The position numbers were made by a program, and so were the translations under genes. Under the pieces are notes generated by a model, which did no database searches, had not been told where the DNA came from, and saw nothing but the letters and a program-made list of their open reading frames with translations. A DNA stretch of 64,000 nt from Arthrobacter sp. zg-Y1110 (GTDB lineage: Bacteria; Actinomycetota; Actinomycetes; Actinomycetales; Micrococcaceae), in the NCBI RefSeq assembly GCF_025244865.1, contig NZ_CP104272.1, positions 2,170,001-2,234,000 of the forward strand. The letters run 5' to 3'. Below, one piece after another: positions 26,014 to 35,868 of this stretch (positions are counted from its first letter, which is position 1; the number at the start of each line of letters is the position of its first letter).

Positions 26014-29000
26014 TTGAAAAGTGTAAAACTCGCCGTTCTGGCCCTCCTCGCTGCTTCGCTGACGGCAGGCGGACTTCCGGCCCAGGATTACGCCGTCCCC
26101 GGCGAACCGGCTGCCACGCAGGTCCCTGCCGATCCCGGCGCGGCCACCCTGCCTCCGTCTCCTGCGCCCGACGCCGGCAGCGCCGTCGTGGAAGCCGTCC
26201 CGGAGGCTGAACCGACGCAGTCCGTCCCGGCGACCGACGCCCCGGCCGAGGAACATCCCGCCGACGGCGAAGAAAGCCACACGGACACGGCCGAATCCGG
26301 GGATGAGCTCGGGTACGACCCCGTGGTCGGCGGCGGTTTCCCGGTCCCCGGTCCCAACACTCCGATGGTCACGGACCCGGACGGCACCGTGCGTTCCGCC
26401 GTGGAGACGGACATCTCCGCAGCGCATGACCACGGTGCCGCTGCCTTCAGCAGCGCGGACGGCGGGGCAAGCACGATGGGTGCAGCTGCCCGCAGCGGGA
26501 CGATCAATATCACGCTCGTGTACGCCACGCTTACCGATAACCGGGGCGCGGTGAATGAAGCCGGAGCGCTTAACTCGATGACCGCGGCCAACCAGTACTG
26601 GCGGGCCATGTCCAACGGCCGGCTGGGCGTACTCCATGCCAACACCCGCGCCATCCACAGCTCCGCCAATTCCCGGCAGGACTACGCCGACATGATGAAC
26701 ACCATCAAGCGTGACCTCGGATGGCGGGACAGCGCCAACAATGCCCTGCTGGTTTTTGTGCCCGCCAACGATCTCAAGAGCGGGGGCTACGGCGGCATCC
26801 TCGGCGGCGGCTGGACTTCCGGTCCCACCAGCGGCTCGGTGTTGATGCCGCAGCCTTCCGGCTTCACCAACAACGTGGTGACCCACGAATTCGGCCACGT
26901 CCTGGGCCTGCTGCACGCCAACAGCCTCAAATGCAACAACGGCCGGTCCGATATCGGCGTCGGCTCCAACGGCGCCTGGGCCGACGGTTCCTGCACCTCC
27001 CGTGAATACGGGGACACCTCCGACCTCATGGGTTACGCGCAGTATGCTTCGCCGGCCATTAATTCCTATTTCTGGGACGCCGGCGGTTTCGGCCGCGGCG
27101 ACGAGATCTACAACGCCGGCACTCCCGGCTCCTCGATCACCTACACCCTGAGGCCCTGGGCCGGCTCTTCGGCGCAGCGTGCGGTGAAATTCAGGGATTC
27201 TTCCGGTGAGACGTATTACCTCGAGCTTCGGCTTCCGGTGGGATACGACCAGTCCACGGCTGTCGGCGGCAACCGCGGCGTGAAGATCGTCAAACCCGAC
27301 CTGGCGAACAACTGGGCCGTGAATTCCCTGGTGGTTGCGCCCAACACCCGGGATTTCGTGGGCTATACCAATGCCAACAGCACCTGGCAGGCCGGCCAGA
27401 CCTTCACGTCGCATTCCGGCACTACCGTGCACGTCAACTGGATCAGCGGCGACGCCGCGTCCGTCACGGTGACCGGCGGCGTGGCCGCGCGTGCCGGAGC
27501 CCCGATCGACGAAGCCCGCAGGGCGCACCCGGAGCTGGGCAAAGCCATCGGCGATATCCGCGGCGGGTTGAAGGACGGCGGGGCCTACCAGGACTTCCAA
27601 AACGGAGCCATCATCTGGTCCCCCAACACAGGTGCACGCGTTTCCACCGGAGCGATCCGCTCCGCCTGGGCGTCCACCGGTTTCGACGTCGGCTACCTCG
27701 GCCTTCCCACCAGTGACGAGGTCTACGGCCTGCCCAACGGCGGCGCTTACCAGGATTACCAGGGCGGCGCCATCATCTGGTCGCCCGCCACCGGGGCGCG
27801 GGTCTCCAAGAACGGCCCGATCCGCAACGAGTGGGGCTACACCGGGTTCGAACGCAGCTACCTGGGCTACCCCACGAGCAACGAGACAGGCGGGCTGCCC
27901 AACGGCGGTACCTACCAGGACTTCCAGAACGGAGCCATCATCTGGTCTCCGGCCACGGGAGCCCGCGTTTCCCGGAACGGACCCATCCGTGAGGCCTGGC
28001 GCCGTTCCGGCTTCGAGAACAGCCCCATCGGCTACCCGACGACAAACCAGGTGACGCTCGCGGACGGCGGCACCTCCCAGGAGTACCAGCGCGGAACCAT
28101 CATCCACTCCCCTGCGTCAGGAGCCTGGATCGTCACGGGCGCTGTCCGGAATGTCTGGCGTGCCGCCGGAGCGGAAAAGTCGGATCTGAAGTACCCCGTG
28201 GGCGAGGAAGTCCGAATGGGCACCCAGGGCACCTACCAGGACTACCAGGGCGGTGCCATGATCTGGTCCGCTGCGACCGGAGCTCAGATCTCCAAGAACG
28301 GTCCCATCCGCTCGGCCTGGGGTGCCACGGGCTTCAACGCCGGCTACCTCGGCCTTCCCACCGGGCCGGAGACCAGCATGGGCACCCAGGGCAAGTACCA
28401 GGACTACCAGGGCGGCTCGATCATCTGGTCGGAGAAGACCGGGGCCAAGATCTCCCGGAACGGTCCCATCCGCTCCGCCTGGGGAGCCACGGGCTTCAAC
28501 GCCGGCCCGCTGGGCCTGCCGACCGGGGAGGAACGGGCCATGGGCACCCAGGGCAGCTACCAGGACTACGAACACGGCGCCATCGTCTGGTCCGCAAAGA
28601 CCGGAGCCCAGGTGTCCGTAAACGGACCGATCCGCTCGGCCTGGGGTTCCACGGGCTTCAACTCCGGCTATCTGGGGCTTCCCACCGGAAAAGAACAGAG
28701 CATGGGAGCGCAGGGCAAGTACCAGGACTATGAGGGCGGTGCGATCATCTGGTCCCAGAAGACCGGGGCGCAGATCTCGAAGAACGGTCCCATTCGTTCA
28801 GCCTGGGGCTCCACCGGTTTCAACTCGGGCTACCTCGGCCTTCCGACCAGCGGAGAGAAATCCTCCAACGGTGGAACCACGCAGGAATTCGAGGGCGGCA
28901 CCATCCTCTCCTCTGCCGGCACGGGAACGCATATTCTCGCAAACGGTCCCATCCGGGACGCCTACCGTGCGCAGGGCGCGGAGACGGGCCGCCTCGGGTA

Positions 29001-29109
29001 CCCGACCTCCGGTCCGACCGCGGCCGCAGGCGGTGCAACGGTCCAGAGCTTCAAGGGTGGAAAGATCACCCGGACGGCCGACGGCAAGGTACAGGTCAGC
29101 TACAACTAG
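26014..29109 (+). CDS. Secreted zinc metalloprotease with C-terminal LGFP repeats
   Basis: 1031 aa from a TTG start with AAGGA eight bases upstream. Residues 1-25 form a signal peptide (KSVKLAVLALLAASLTAGG), followed by a Pro/Ala/Glu-rich linker to about 145. The protease domain has HEFGHVLGLLH at about 291-301 and a downstream Met in SDLMGY, a metzincin arrangement like reprolysins. After residue 520 come nine full LGFP-type repeats and one partial, each about 53 aa (YQDYQ-G-IIW...TGA...GPIRSAWG...LGLPT). LGFP repeats are thought to bind mycolate or arabinogalactan-type envelopes, so it probably acts on the cell surface. A terminator follows. Confidence 0.9.
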   Translation: MKSVKLAVLALLAASLTAGGLPAQDYAVPGEPAATQVPADPGAATLPPSPAPDAGSAVVEAVPEAEPTQSVPATDAPAEEHPADGEESHTDTAESGDELGYDPVVGGGFPVPGPNTPMVTDPDGTVRSAVETDISAAHDHGAAAFSSADGGASTMGAAARSGTINITLVYATLTDNRGAVNEAGALNSMTAANQYWRAMSNGRLGVLHANTRAIHSSANSRQDYADMMNTIKRDLGWRDSANNALLVFVPANDLKSGGYGGILGGGWTSGPTSGSVLMPQPSGFTNNVVTHEFGHVLGLLHANSLKCNNGRSDIGVGSNGAWADGSCTSREYGDTSDLMGYAQYASPAINSYFWDAGGFGRGDEIYNAGTPGSSITYTLRPWAGSSAQRAVKFRDSSGETYYLELRLPVGYDQSTAVGGNRGVKIVKPDLANNWAVNSLVVAPNTRDFVGYTNANSTWQAGQTFTSHSGTTVHVNWISGDAASVTVTGGVAARAGAPIDEARRAHPELGKAIGDIRGGLKDGGAYQDFQNGAIIWSPNTGARVSTGAIRSAWASTGFDVGYLGLPTSDEVYGLPNGGAYQDYQGGAIIWSPATGARVSKNGPIRNEWGYTGFERSYLGYPTSNETGGLPNGGTYQDFQNGAIIWSPATGARVSRNGPIREAWRRSGFENSPIGYPTTNQVTLADGGTSQEYQRGTIIHSPASGAWIVTGAVRNVWRAAGAEKSDLKYPVGEEVRMGTQGTYQDYQGGAMIWSAATGAQISKNGPIRSAWGATGFNAGYLGLPTGPETSMGTQGKYQDYQGGSIIWSEKTGAKISRNGPIRSAWGATGFNAGPLGLPTGEERAMGTQGSYQDYEHGAIVWSAKTGAQVSVNGPIRSAWGSTGFNSGYLGLPTGKEQSMGAQGKYQDYEGGAIIWSQKTGAQISKNGPIRSAWGSTGFNSGYLGLPTSGEKSSNGGTTQEFEGGTILSSAGTGTHILANGPIRDAYRAQGAETGRLGYPTSGPTAAAGGATVQSFKGGKITRTADGKVQVSYN

Positions 29110-29128
29110 CCGCTGACGGCAGGACAGT

Positions 29129-29163
29129 GGAACGGCGGGTTGCTCATTGCAATCCGCCGTTCC
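29129..29163 (+). terminator. Intrinsic terminator after the LGFP metalloprotease
   Basis: 15-bp stem including one G-T pair (29129-29143 and 29149-29163) with a 5-base loop, followed by GTGCTTTGG, 20 bases after the stop codon. Confidence 0.8.
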
Positions 29164-29287
29164 GTGCTTTGGCAGGGTGCTTGGCAATGAGAGACTGTTG
29201 CACAAGATCACTAGTGTTGACGGAACGTGCAACCACCATGAATCCGCCGCACTCCTTGTCCTTGAGAAAGGCCCTACCTTGCCAGGT

Positions 29288-31840
29288 ATGAATCTCACGC
29301 GCTCCGAAGCCCGTGAACGTGCAGAACTTCTTGACGTCGAGTCCTACGACGTCAACCTCGACCTGACCCGGGGAGAGACGGTGTTCGGCAGCACGACCGT
29401 CGTCCGGTTCTCCGCCCGCCCCGGGACGTCGACCTTCATCGACGCGGTCACCGACACGGTTCACCGGATCACGCTGAACGGCGTGTCCCTGGACCCGGCG
29501 GAGGTGTCCGACGGCGTGCGGATCTCCCTGCCGAACCTCGCCGAGTCCAATGAACTCGTGGTGGAGGCGGATGCCCGCTACATGAACACCGGTGAGGGCC
29601 TGCACCGCTTCGTGGACCCCGTGGACAACGAGGTCTACCTTTATTCGCAGTTCGAGGTTCCGGACTCCCGCCGGATGTTCGCCGTTTTCGAACAGCCGGA
29701 TTTGAAGGCCACATTCCGTTTCACGGTCACCGCGCCGTCGCACTGGGACGTCATTTCCAACTCCCCCACCCCGGAGCCCGTTGCCGCCGGCGACCTGACC
29801 GACGCCAGTCCGCGCTCCACCTGGTCCTTCGAACCCACGCCGCGGATCTCCTCGTACATCACCGCGCTGATCGCCGGTCCGTACCAGTCCGTCCGCAGCG
29901 AGCTGACCAGTTCCGACGGACGCACCATCCCCCTCGGTGTCTTTGCCCGCCGGTCCCTGATGCAGTTCATGGACGCGGAGAACATCTTCGAACTCACCCG
30001 CCAGGGCTTCGCCTTCTACGAGGAGCAGTTCGGTACGCCGTACCCGTTCGAGAAGTATGACCAGCTCTTTGTGCCCGAGTTCAACGCCGGGGCCATGGAA
30101 AACGCCGGTGCGGTGACCTTCCTCGAGAGCTACGTCTTCCGTTCCCGGGTCACCGAAGCCACCGTGGAACGCCGCGCCGTGACGATCCTGCACGAACTGG
30201 CGCACATGTGGTTCGGCGACCTGGTCACGATGCGCTGGTGGAACGACCTGTGGCTGAACGAATCCTTCGCCGAGTTCATGTCTACCCTCGCCGCCGCCGA
30301 GGCGACCGAGTTCAAGCAGGCCTGGACCACCTTCGCCTCGCTGGAAAAGGCCTGGGCCTACCGCCAGGACCAGCTGCCCACCACGCATCCCATCGTCGCC
30401 GAAATCCGGGACCTGGAAGACGTCCAGGTCAACTTCGACGGCATCACCTACGCCAAGGGCGCGTCCGTCCTCAAGCAGCTGGTGGCCTGGGTCGGACAGG
30501 ACAAGTTCATGGCCGGCGTGCGCGAGTACTTCGGCAAGCACTCCTGGCAGAACACGGAGCTGTCGGATCTGCTGTCCGAGCTGGAAACAGCCAGCGGCCG
30601 GGATCTGTCCGACTGGTCCGCGAAGTGGCTGGAAACTGCCGGCGTAAACACCCTGCGTCCGGAGTTCGACACCGATGAGGACGGCACCATCACGTCCTTC
30701 GCCGTGCTCCAGAGCGCTATCGAGGAATACCCCACCCTTCGCCCGCACCGCCTGGCGATCGGCTTCTACAACCCGGACGGGGACGGCCGACTGCAGCGCA
30801 CGCACCGCGTGGAGCTCGACGTCGACGGCGAACGCACCGAAGTTTCCGAACTTATCGGCCAGCCGCGGCCGGCCCTGCTGCTGCTCAACGACGACGACCT
30901 TGCCTACGCAAAGATCCGCCTGGACGCCGCCTCGCAGCACACCGCCACCCGCAGCCTGCGCAACATTGCCGATTCCCTCCCCCGGACGCTCGTATGGGCC
31001 TCCGCCTGGGACGCGGCGCGGGACGCGGAGATCCCGGCCCGCAACTATGTGGAACTGGTCCTGCAGAACATCGCCTCCGAGTCCGACTCGACCGTTGTCC
31101 AGGTGCTGCTGCGCCAGCTGGCCACCACCCTGGCCTTCTACGTCAGCCCCCAGGACCGCGAACCCATGACCGTTGCCGCTGCCGAGAGTCTCTGGGAGCT
31201 GGCTTCCGCAGCGGAGCCGGGTTCGGATTCACAGCTGCAGTTCGTCAAGGCCTTCGCCGCCCACGCCTCATCCGACGAGCAGCTGGACGCGCTGGCAGGC
31301 ATGTTCACCGGCGACCAGTCCCTTGAAGGGCTGGCTGTCGACGCGGACCTGCGCTGGGAGCTGCTCACCGGCCTGGTGGCCGGTGGCCGGCTGGGCACAG
31401 CCGACATCGACGCCGAACTCGAGCGCGATGCCACCGCCACGGGTGCCCTGGCCGCGGCCATGGCCCGCGCGGCCATCCCTACGGCCGAAGCCAAGGCCGC
31501 GGCCTGGGAAGCAATCGTGGAGCGCTCCGACATGCCCAATGCCGCGCAGCGTTCGGCCATCGCCGGCTTCATGCGGGTCCACGACACCGGTCTGCTGGAA
31601 CCGTACGCACAGAAGTACTTTGCGTCGATCCGCGACGTGTGGGCCAGCCGCACCCATGAGATTGCCCAGCAGATCGCCGTCGGCCTCTATCCGTCGCGGC
31701 TGACGCGCCAGGACACGGTGGACACCACCGATGCCTTCCTCGCCGATCTGGGCGAGGACTCGCCCTCGCTGCGACGGCTGATCCTGGAAAGCCGCGACGG
31801 CGTGGTCCGTGCCCTGAAGGCGCAGGAAGCCGACCGGTAA
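29288..31840 (+). CDS. pepN: Aminopeptidase N (M1 family)
   Basis: Cytosolic zinc aminopeptidase with broad specificity. 850 aa. The exopeptidase motif GAMEN is near 265, and the zinc site HELAHMWFGDLV with the distal Glu in NESFAEF is near 300-325. A C-terminal ERAP1-type helical domain occupies roughly 520-850. There is no signal peptide. The start ATG at 29288 (MNLTRSEARERA) matches the usual actinobacterial N-terminus; its ribosome site is weak. It lies after the metalloprotease terminator. Confidence 0.95.
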   Translation: MNLTRSEARERAELLDVESYDVNLDLTRGETVFGSTTVVRFSARPGTSTFIDAVTDTVHRITLNGVSLDPAEVSDGVRISLPNLAESNELVVEADARYMNTGEGLHRFVDPVDNEVYLYSQFEVPDSRRMFAVFEQPDLKATFRFTVTAPSHWDVISNSPTPEPVAAGDLTDASPRSTWSFEPTPRISSYITALIAGPYQSVRSELTSSDGRTIPLGVFARRSLMQFMDAENIFELTRQGFAFYEEQFGTPYPFEKYDQLFVPEFNAGAMENAGAVTFLESYVFRSRVTEATVERRAVTILHELAHMWFGDLVTMRWWNDLWLNESFAEFMSTLAAAEATEFKQAWTTFASLEKAWAYRQDQLPTTHPIVAEIRDLEDVQVNFDGITYAKGASVLKQLVAWVGQDKFMAGVREYFGKHSWQNTELSDLLSELETASGRDLSDWSAKWLETAGVNTLRPEFDTDEDGTITSFAVLQSAIEEYPTLRPHRLAIGFYNPDGDGRLQRTHRVELDVDGERTEVSELIGQPRPALLLLNDDDLAYAKIRLDAASQHTATRSLRNIADSLPRTLVWASAWDAARDAEIPARNYVELVLQNIASESDSTVVQVLLRQLATTLAFYVSPQDREPMTVAAAESLWELASAAEPGSDSQLQFVKAFAAHASSDEQLDALAGMFTGDQSLEGLAVDADLRWELLTGLVAGGRLGTADIDAELERDATATGALAAAMARAAIPTAEAKAAAWEAIVERSDMPNAAQRSAIAGFMRVHDTGLLEPYAQKYFASIRDVWASRTHEIAQQIAVGLYPSRLTRQDTVDTTDAFLADLGEDSPSLRRLILESRDGVVRALKAQEADR

Positions 31841-31898
31841 CACCCTTGCCCCCGCGGTTTCCCTTCCATCCAAGGACTTTGACGGTAGCTTGGAGAGC

Positions 31899-32417
31899 GT
31901 GAATCTCTCCGAACACCGTTACACGCTCGACCTGGAATGGACGGGAAACCGCGGCGGCGGGACCGTTTCCTACCGCGGCTACGGCCGCGACCACATCATC
32001 CGCGCCCCCGGGCTGCCGGACCTGCCCGGAACGGCGGATCCCACCTTCCACGGCGACCGGGACCGCTGGAACCCCGAGCAGCTTCTGCTGGCCGCACTGG
32101 CCCAGTGCCACATGCTTTCCTACCTGCACGTGGCGGTCCGGAACGGCATCAGGGTACTCGCCTACGAGGACTCCCCCGAGGGGCTGCTGCGGCTCAACAG
32201 GGACGGCAGCGGTGAGTTCACCACAGCTGTCCTTCGTCCCAAGGTGACTATCGACGGCGGCGCGGGGCCTGCCGCCGTCGAACTGGCAGCCGGGCCGATG
32301 CACGCCGAGGCGAACAGCCTCTGCTTCATTGCGCGGAGCGTCAACTTCCCGGTGGAGCACCGACCCCAGACGCTGACCGGGCCGGCGCTGCCCTCCGGCC
32401 ACAGCCGGCACGGGTAG
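31899..32417 (+). CDS. OsmC/Ohr family protein
   Basis: Small thiol peroxidase-type fold of 172 aa. The two conserved cysteines are visible in AALAQCHMLSYLH near residue 68 and NSLCFIARSVNFP near 143, with the upstream WNPEQLLLAA motif. Family members reduce organic hydroperoxides, but the specific substrate and reductant are not evident. The start is uncertain: GTG at 31899 has GGAG close by, and TTG at 31890 would add three residues. It lies 58 bases after pepN and is perhaps in the same transcript. Confidence 0.82.
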   Translation: MNLSEHRYTLDLEWTGNRGGGTVSYRGYGRDHIIRAPGLPDLPGTADPTFHGDRDRWNPEQLLLAALAQCHMLSYLHVAVRNGIRVLAYEDSPEGLLRLNRDGSGEFTTAVLRPKVTIDGGAGPAAVELAAGPMHAEANSLCFIARSVNFPVEHRPQTLTGPALPSGHSRHG

Positions 32418-32466
32418 CCTTAACCGCAGACCACTGTCCGGCTACACAAAGGATGAACAGTTACCC

Positions 32467-33135
32467 GTGCTTTCCGCTTCCGAAATTGACCTCTCCTCAG
32501 TGACCGTCAATGATTTTGACTTTTCCGGCCTGATCGAGGCTGCCTTTATCGTCCTGGCCGCTACCGGCGTTTGGTTTGTCGCGCGTTTCCTGATCAACCG
32601 GCTGGTGGCGCGGGCCCAGAAGGGCTATTCGCTGCTGCATTCCTCCAAGATCAAGTGGGCGCAGCCGGTGATGCGCAACCTGGACAAAAAACGCCGCGCC
32701 CAGCGCGCAGACACCATCGGCGCCCTGCTGCGCAGCGCCGTCAACGTTTCCATCTGGACCGTCGCGATCATCATGGTGCTGGATGCCGTCGGCATCAACA
32801 TCGCCCCGCTGCTGGCCAGCGTCGGCATTGTCGGCATCGCCCTCGGTTTCGGCGCGCGCGAACTCATCCGCGACGCCCTGGCCGGGTTCTTCATCACCAT
32901 TGAGGACCAGTACGGAATCGGCGACGTCATCGAAGTCGGCGACACCGCCGGAACGGTGCAGTCCGTGGGCATCCGGATCACCCGGATCATCGATGACCGC
33001 GGCGTCATCTGGTACATCCGCAACGGCGAGATCGCCAAGATCGGCAACCGCTCCCAGGGCACGTACCTGGGCGAAACACCGGCGGAACCGGCAAAGGCGG
33101 ACGCGCTCAAAGACGGCATGGCTGCCAATGACTGA
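32467..33135 (+). CDS. Small-conductance mechanosensitive ion channel (MscS family)
   Basis: 222-aa membrane protein. It has an N-terminal helix (residues 20-40), a second near 80-100, and the pore-lining region [34 protein letters not shown], which is the MscS core with its Gly/Ala packing. The cytosolic vestibule is short, making this a minimal-type channel. The start is GTG with AGGA 13 bases upstream. The end overlaps the globin gene start by 8 bases, so the two are translationally linked. Confidence 0.9.
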   Translation: MLSASEIDLSSVTVNDFDFSGLIEAAFIVLAATGVWFVARFLINRLVARAQKGYSLLHSSKIKWAQPVMRNLDKKRRAQRADTIGALLRSAVNVSIWTVAIIMVLDAVGINIAPLLASVGIVGIALGFGARELIRDALAGFFITIEDQYGIGDVIEVGDTAGTVQSVGIRITRIIDDRGVIWYIRNGEIAKIGNRSQGTYLGETPAEPAKADALKDGMAAND

Positions 33136-33613
33136 ACCGACACCTGTTCCGGCAGAGACGCCGCCGAGCGCGGCGTCCCTGCCGCTGCGCCCGGCCCAGC
33201 AGCCCACGCAGCAGCCCCAGGCCTTCCAGCAACCGCAGTACACGGACAACTTCTATGAGGCCGTGGGCGGGCATCCCACGTTCGTGAAACTCGTGGACGT
33301 GTTCTATGCCGGCGTGGCGGAGGACCCGCTGATGCGGCCGATGTATCCCGAGGAAGACCTCGGGCCGGCCAAGGAGCGCCTCCTCCTGTTCCTTGAGCAG
33401 TACTGGGGCGGCCCGAAGACCTACGGCGAGCAGCGCGGGCACCCCCGCCTGCGGATGCGGCACATGCCCTTCATCGTCACTCCCGCCGCGCGGGACGCCT
33501 GGCTGCGGCACATGCGTGCCGCCGTCGACTCCCTCGATCTCTCGCCCCTGCACGAGGGGACCCTCTGGGATTACCTGGAGCGGGCCGCCCACTCCATGGT
33601 CAACTCGGCCTGA
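33128..33613 (+). CDS. Group II truncated haemoglobin
   Basis: 161 aa, with a 35-residue Pro/Gln-rich N-terminal tail followed by a 2-on-2 globin: [20 protein letters not shown], the CD loop, the proximal His in RMRHMPF, and Trp in DAWLRHM, typical of the trHbO type. Such globins handle oxygen, NO or peroxide; which one applies here cannot be told. The start ATG lies inside the 3' end of the MscS gene (8-base overlap). Confidence 0.93.
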   Translation: MTEPTPVPAETPPSAASLPLRPAQQPTQQPQAFQQPQYTDNFYEAVGGHPTFVKLVDVFYAGVAEDPLMRPMYPEEDLGPAKERLLLFLEQYWGGPKTYGEQRGHPRLRMRHMPFIVTPAARDAWLRHMRAAVDSLDLSPLHEGTLWDYLERAAHSMVNSA

Positions 33614-33622
33614 TCCGCAGGC

Positions 33623-34285
33623 CTACAGGACCGCCGGCAACCGGGTCAGGACATGCCCGAGCGGAGTGCTCAGCCGCAGCCAGCGCCCGTTGCTGAACAG
33701 GGCGGCGTCGACCTCGGGTCCGCCGGCGGGCAGGAAACCGAGGGACAGCGCCGCAAAGGCAGCCCCGGCCGGCACCGGCGTTTCGGTTCCGCCCATGGGC
33801 TGCGCCCAGACCCTTGTCCGGGCGCTGTGCACGACGGCGGCTCCCGGGCTCTGGGGCAGCATCGCGGCAACCTCGCGGATTCCCCGGTGTGCTGTCTGTT
33901 CGAGCAGCTGTACCGGAACCCTGCCGGCCGGCTGCCAGCCCGAACGCGGTGCCAGGATGCCCGCCCAGGTTTCACGCACGGTCATCGGCGGCACTGGCAG
34001 CACAGTGTCTGCACTTCCCATCCGGGCGAGCCGGTCCCCGACAGCCGACAGTTGGACCGTGGCGTCCACCTCCGCCGGAGCAGCCAGCGGCATGGTCCGC
34101 AGGCCCAGCACAGTCGGCGTGTCTTCCCCGAGGATCCGGGGGCGCAGGACGCAGACATAGGCGGCCAGGACACTGCCCACCGCCTGCAGGCGGACCGCGC
34201 CGTCGTCGGCCGTCCGGGCACGGGTCACAAAGTTACGCAGATCGGCGGTGACCTGCGGGTCGGCCAGCCGGAGTTCGCTGTCCAT
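33623..34285 (-). CDS. Hypothetical protein next to the 4HBT thioesterase
   Basis: 220 aa, hydrophilic to mildly hydrophobic, with no clear signal peptide or membrane helix and no motif that I recognise. The start overlaps the stop of the upstream thioesterase by one base (TAATG), so the two are expressed together and this protein may work in the same process. The codon usage is like the neighbours. It converges on the globin gene, ending 10 bases from it. Confidence 0.65.
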   Translation of the reverse strand: MDSELRLADPQVTADLRNFVTRARTADDGAVRLQAVGSVLAAYVCVLRPRILGEDTPTVLGLRTMPLAAPAEVDATVQLSAVGDRLARMGSADTVLPVPPMTVRETWAGILAPRSGWQPAGRVPVQLLEQTAHRGIREVAAMLPQSPGAAVVHSARTRVWAQPMGGTETPVPAGAAFAALSLGFLPAGGPEVDAALFSNGRWLRLSTPLGHVLTRLPAVL

Positions 34286-34758
34286 TAGTTGCCCTGTCCG
34301 GCAGGGACGGCAGCACGGAACGGCACGGGCTCGCCCATCCACGCCTGGAGTACTTCCCGCTGCTCGTCCGTGAGCGGTGTGGGCCTGCCGGTGGCAGCCT
34401 CGACCTGCACCATTGCCGCTTCGGCATAGGCGTACACCGTCTCCGGGTCTTCATCCGCCACACGGAATCCGTAGGCAAGGCTGCTGGAGCCGATCCGGGT
34501 CACCCAGACGTCCACCCAGACGGGTTCCTTCCGGTGAAGCAACGGCGACACGTACTCGATTTCCTGCCGGGCCACATACGTTGCCGTCCGGTCCCCGGCC
34601 AGATCCCGGAAACTACCCGGTCCGCCCGCACCGGCCGGAAGCGTCAGCAGGCCCAGCTGGACCCGCGCTTCCTCCAGGAACTGGACGAACCTAACGTTGT
34701 TGATGTGGCCGTTGGGATCTTGGTCGCCAAAGCGAAGCTGGACGGGGAAACGATGCAT
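34285..34758 (-). CDS. Acyl-CoA thioesterase, 4HBT hot-dog fold
   Basis: 157 aa. The N-terminus MHRFPVQLRFGDQDPNGHINNVRFVQFLEEAR is the 4-hydroxybenzoyl-CoA thioesterase signature, with Asp in GDQDPNGH as the probable catalytic residue. Likely hydrolyses a short or medium acyl- or aroyl-CoA; the substrate is unknown. It forms a two-gene unit with the hypothetical protein after it and is divergent from tesB. Confidence 0.9.
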   Translation of the reverse strand: MHRFPVQLRFGDQDPNGHINNVRFVQFLEEARVQLGLLTLPAGAGGPGSFRDLAGDRTATYVARQEIEYVSPLLHRKEPVWVDVWVTRIGSSSLAYGFRVADEDPETVYAYAEAAMVQVEAATGRPTPLTDEQREVLQAWMGEPVPFRAAVPAGQGN

Positions 34759-34905
34759 GCCCCCATCTTCCCAGAGAGTGAGGTTTGCCCTAAAACGCAG
34801 GGCCCCGGCCGCCGCACTGGTTACTGGCCGGTACGTTTAAGCTAGAAGTGTTCCACGGTTCCTGCCCCACGCAGCACCGCCTTTCCTGCTAGGAGATAGT
34901 CCCTG

Positions 34906-35790
34906 ATGTCCATTGATGAATCCTTCGATCCGACCGCGTCCCTGCTCGAGCTCCTGAACCTTAGCTGGGCCGGCGGCGCGAAGACCGACGAGGACATTTT
35001 TGTCGGGGGTTCCCAGGCGGAACCGCGCAAGCGGGTCTTCGGCGGACAGGTGCTGGGCCAGTCCCTTGTTGCTGCCGCCCGTACCGTTCCCGAAGACCGG
35101 ATCATGCACTCCATGCACGGGTACTTCCTCCGCCCCGGCGACACCGAGGTGCCCATTACGTTCGGTGTGGAACGGCTGCGGGACGGACGTTCCTTCTCCG
35201 CTCGGCGCAGCCACGCCTACCAGAACGGCAAGCCGATCCTGTCCATGATCGCTTCCTTCCAGGTTCCCGATTCGGGAGTGGACCACCAGGAGGAGATGCC
35301 CGCCGGCATCCCCGAGCCGGAGGACCTGCCGACCACGGCCGAGCTGCTGAAGGACTTCGACCACCCGGTGGCCGAGGCCTGGTCCCACCGGCGCCCCATG
35401 GATATCCGCCACGTGATGGATCCGGTCTACGTCCGCGCCGGACGGGAAAAGACCCCGCACAACGCTGTCTGGATGAAGACCTTCAAGCCCATGCCCGACG
35501 GCGAGAACCTGCACCGCGCGGCCCTCGCGTACGCCAGCGACTACACCCTGCTGGAACCGGTGCTGCGCGGGCACGGGCTTGCCTGGACCACTCCGGGCAT
35601 GAGCATCGCCAGCCTGGACCACGCCATGTGGTGGCACCGGCCGGTGCGCGTGGACGACTGGCTGCTCTATGTCCAGGAATCCCCCAGCGCCTCCGCCGCG
35701 CGGGGGCTGTCCACCGGACGGATCTTCAACCGAAGCGGTGAACTGGTCGCCACTGTTGCCCAGGAAGGCATGGTCCGCGTCCCGCAGTAA
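34906..35790 (+). CDS. tesB: Acyl-CoA thioesterase II
   Basis: 294 aa double hot-dog thioesterase. The family signatures are FGGQVLGQSLVAA near residue 45, HSMHGYFLRPGD near 67, and the C-terminal SLDHAMWWHRPVRVDDWLLY with LSTGRIFNRSGELVATVAQEGMVR. Hydrolyses medium- and long-chain acyl-CoA. It is divergent from the 4HBT thioesterase gene with a 147-base gap and ends before a bidirectional terminator. Confidence 0.95.
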   Translation: MSIDESFDPTASLLELLNLSWAGGAKTDEDIFVGGSQAEPRKRVFGGQVLGQSLVAAARTVPEDRIMHSMHGYFLRPGDTEVPITFGVERLRDGRSFSARRSHAYQNGKPILSMIASFQVPDSGVDHQEEMPAGIPEPEDLPTTAELLKDFDHPVAEAWSHRRPMDIRHVMDPVYVRAGREKTPHNAVWMKTFKPMPDGENLHRAALAYASDYTLLEPVLRGHGLAWTTPGMSIASLDHAMWWHRPVRVDDWLLYVQESPSASAARGLSTGRIFNRSGELVATVAQEGMVRVPQ

Positions 35791-35810
35791 GCACTGCTGA
35801 CCCCGCAAGA

Positions 35811-35848
35811 AAAGAGCTCCGCTTCCCCGAAGGGAAGCGGAGCTCTTT
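35811..35848. terminator. Bidirectional terminator between tesB and ettA
   Basis: 17-bp perfect stem (35811-35827 and 35832-35848) with a 4-base loop. The A-rich left arm and T-rich right arm give a T-run on each strand, fitting termination of both converging genes. Confidence 0.92.
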
Positions 35849-35868
35849 TTGCTCTGGCTGTGCCGGAC

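Noticed and set aside
27700..28860. LPTG-like strings (LGLPTG) in the metalloprotease as sortase signals
   Set aside because: They are part of every LGFP repeat, lack the LPXTG spacing and are not followed by a C-terminal membrane helix.
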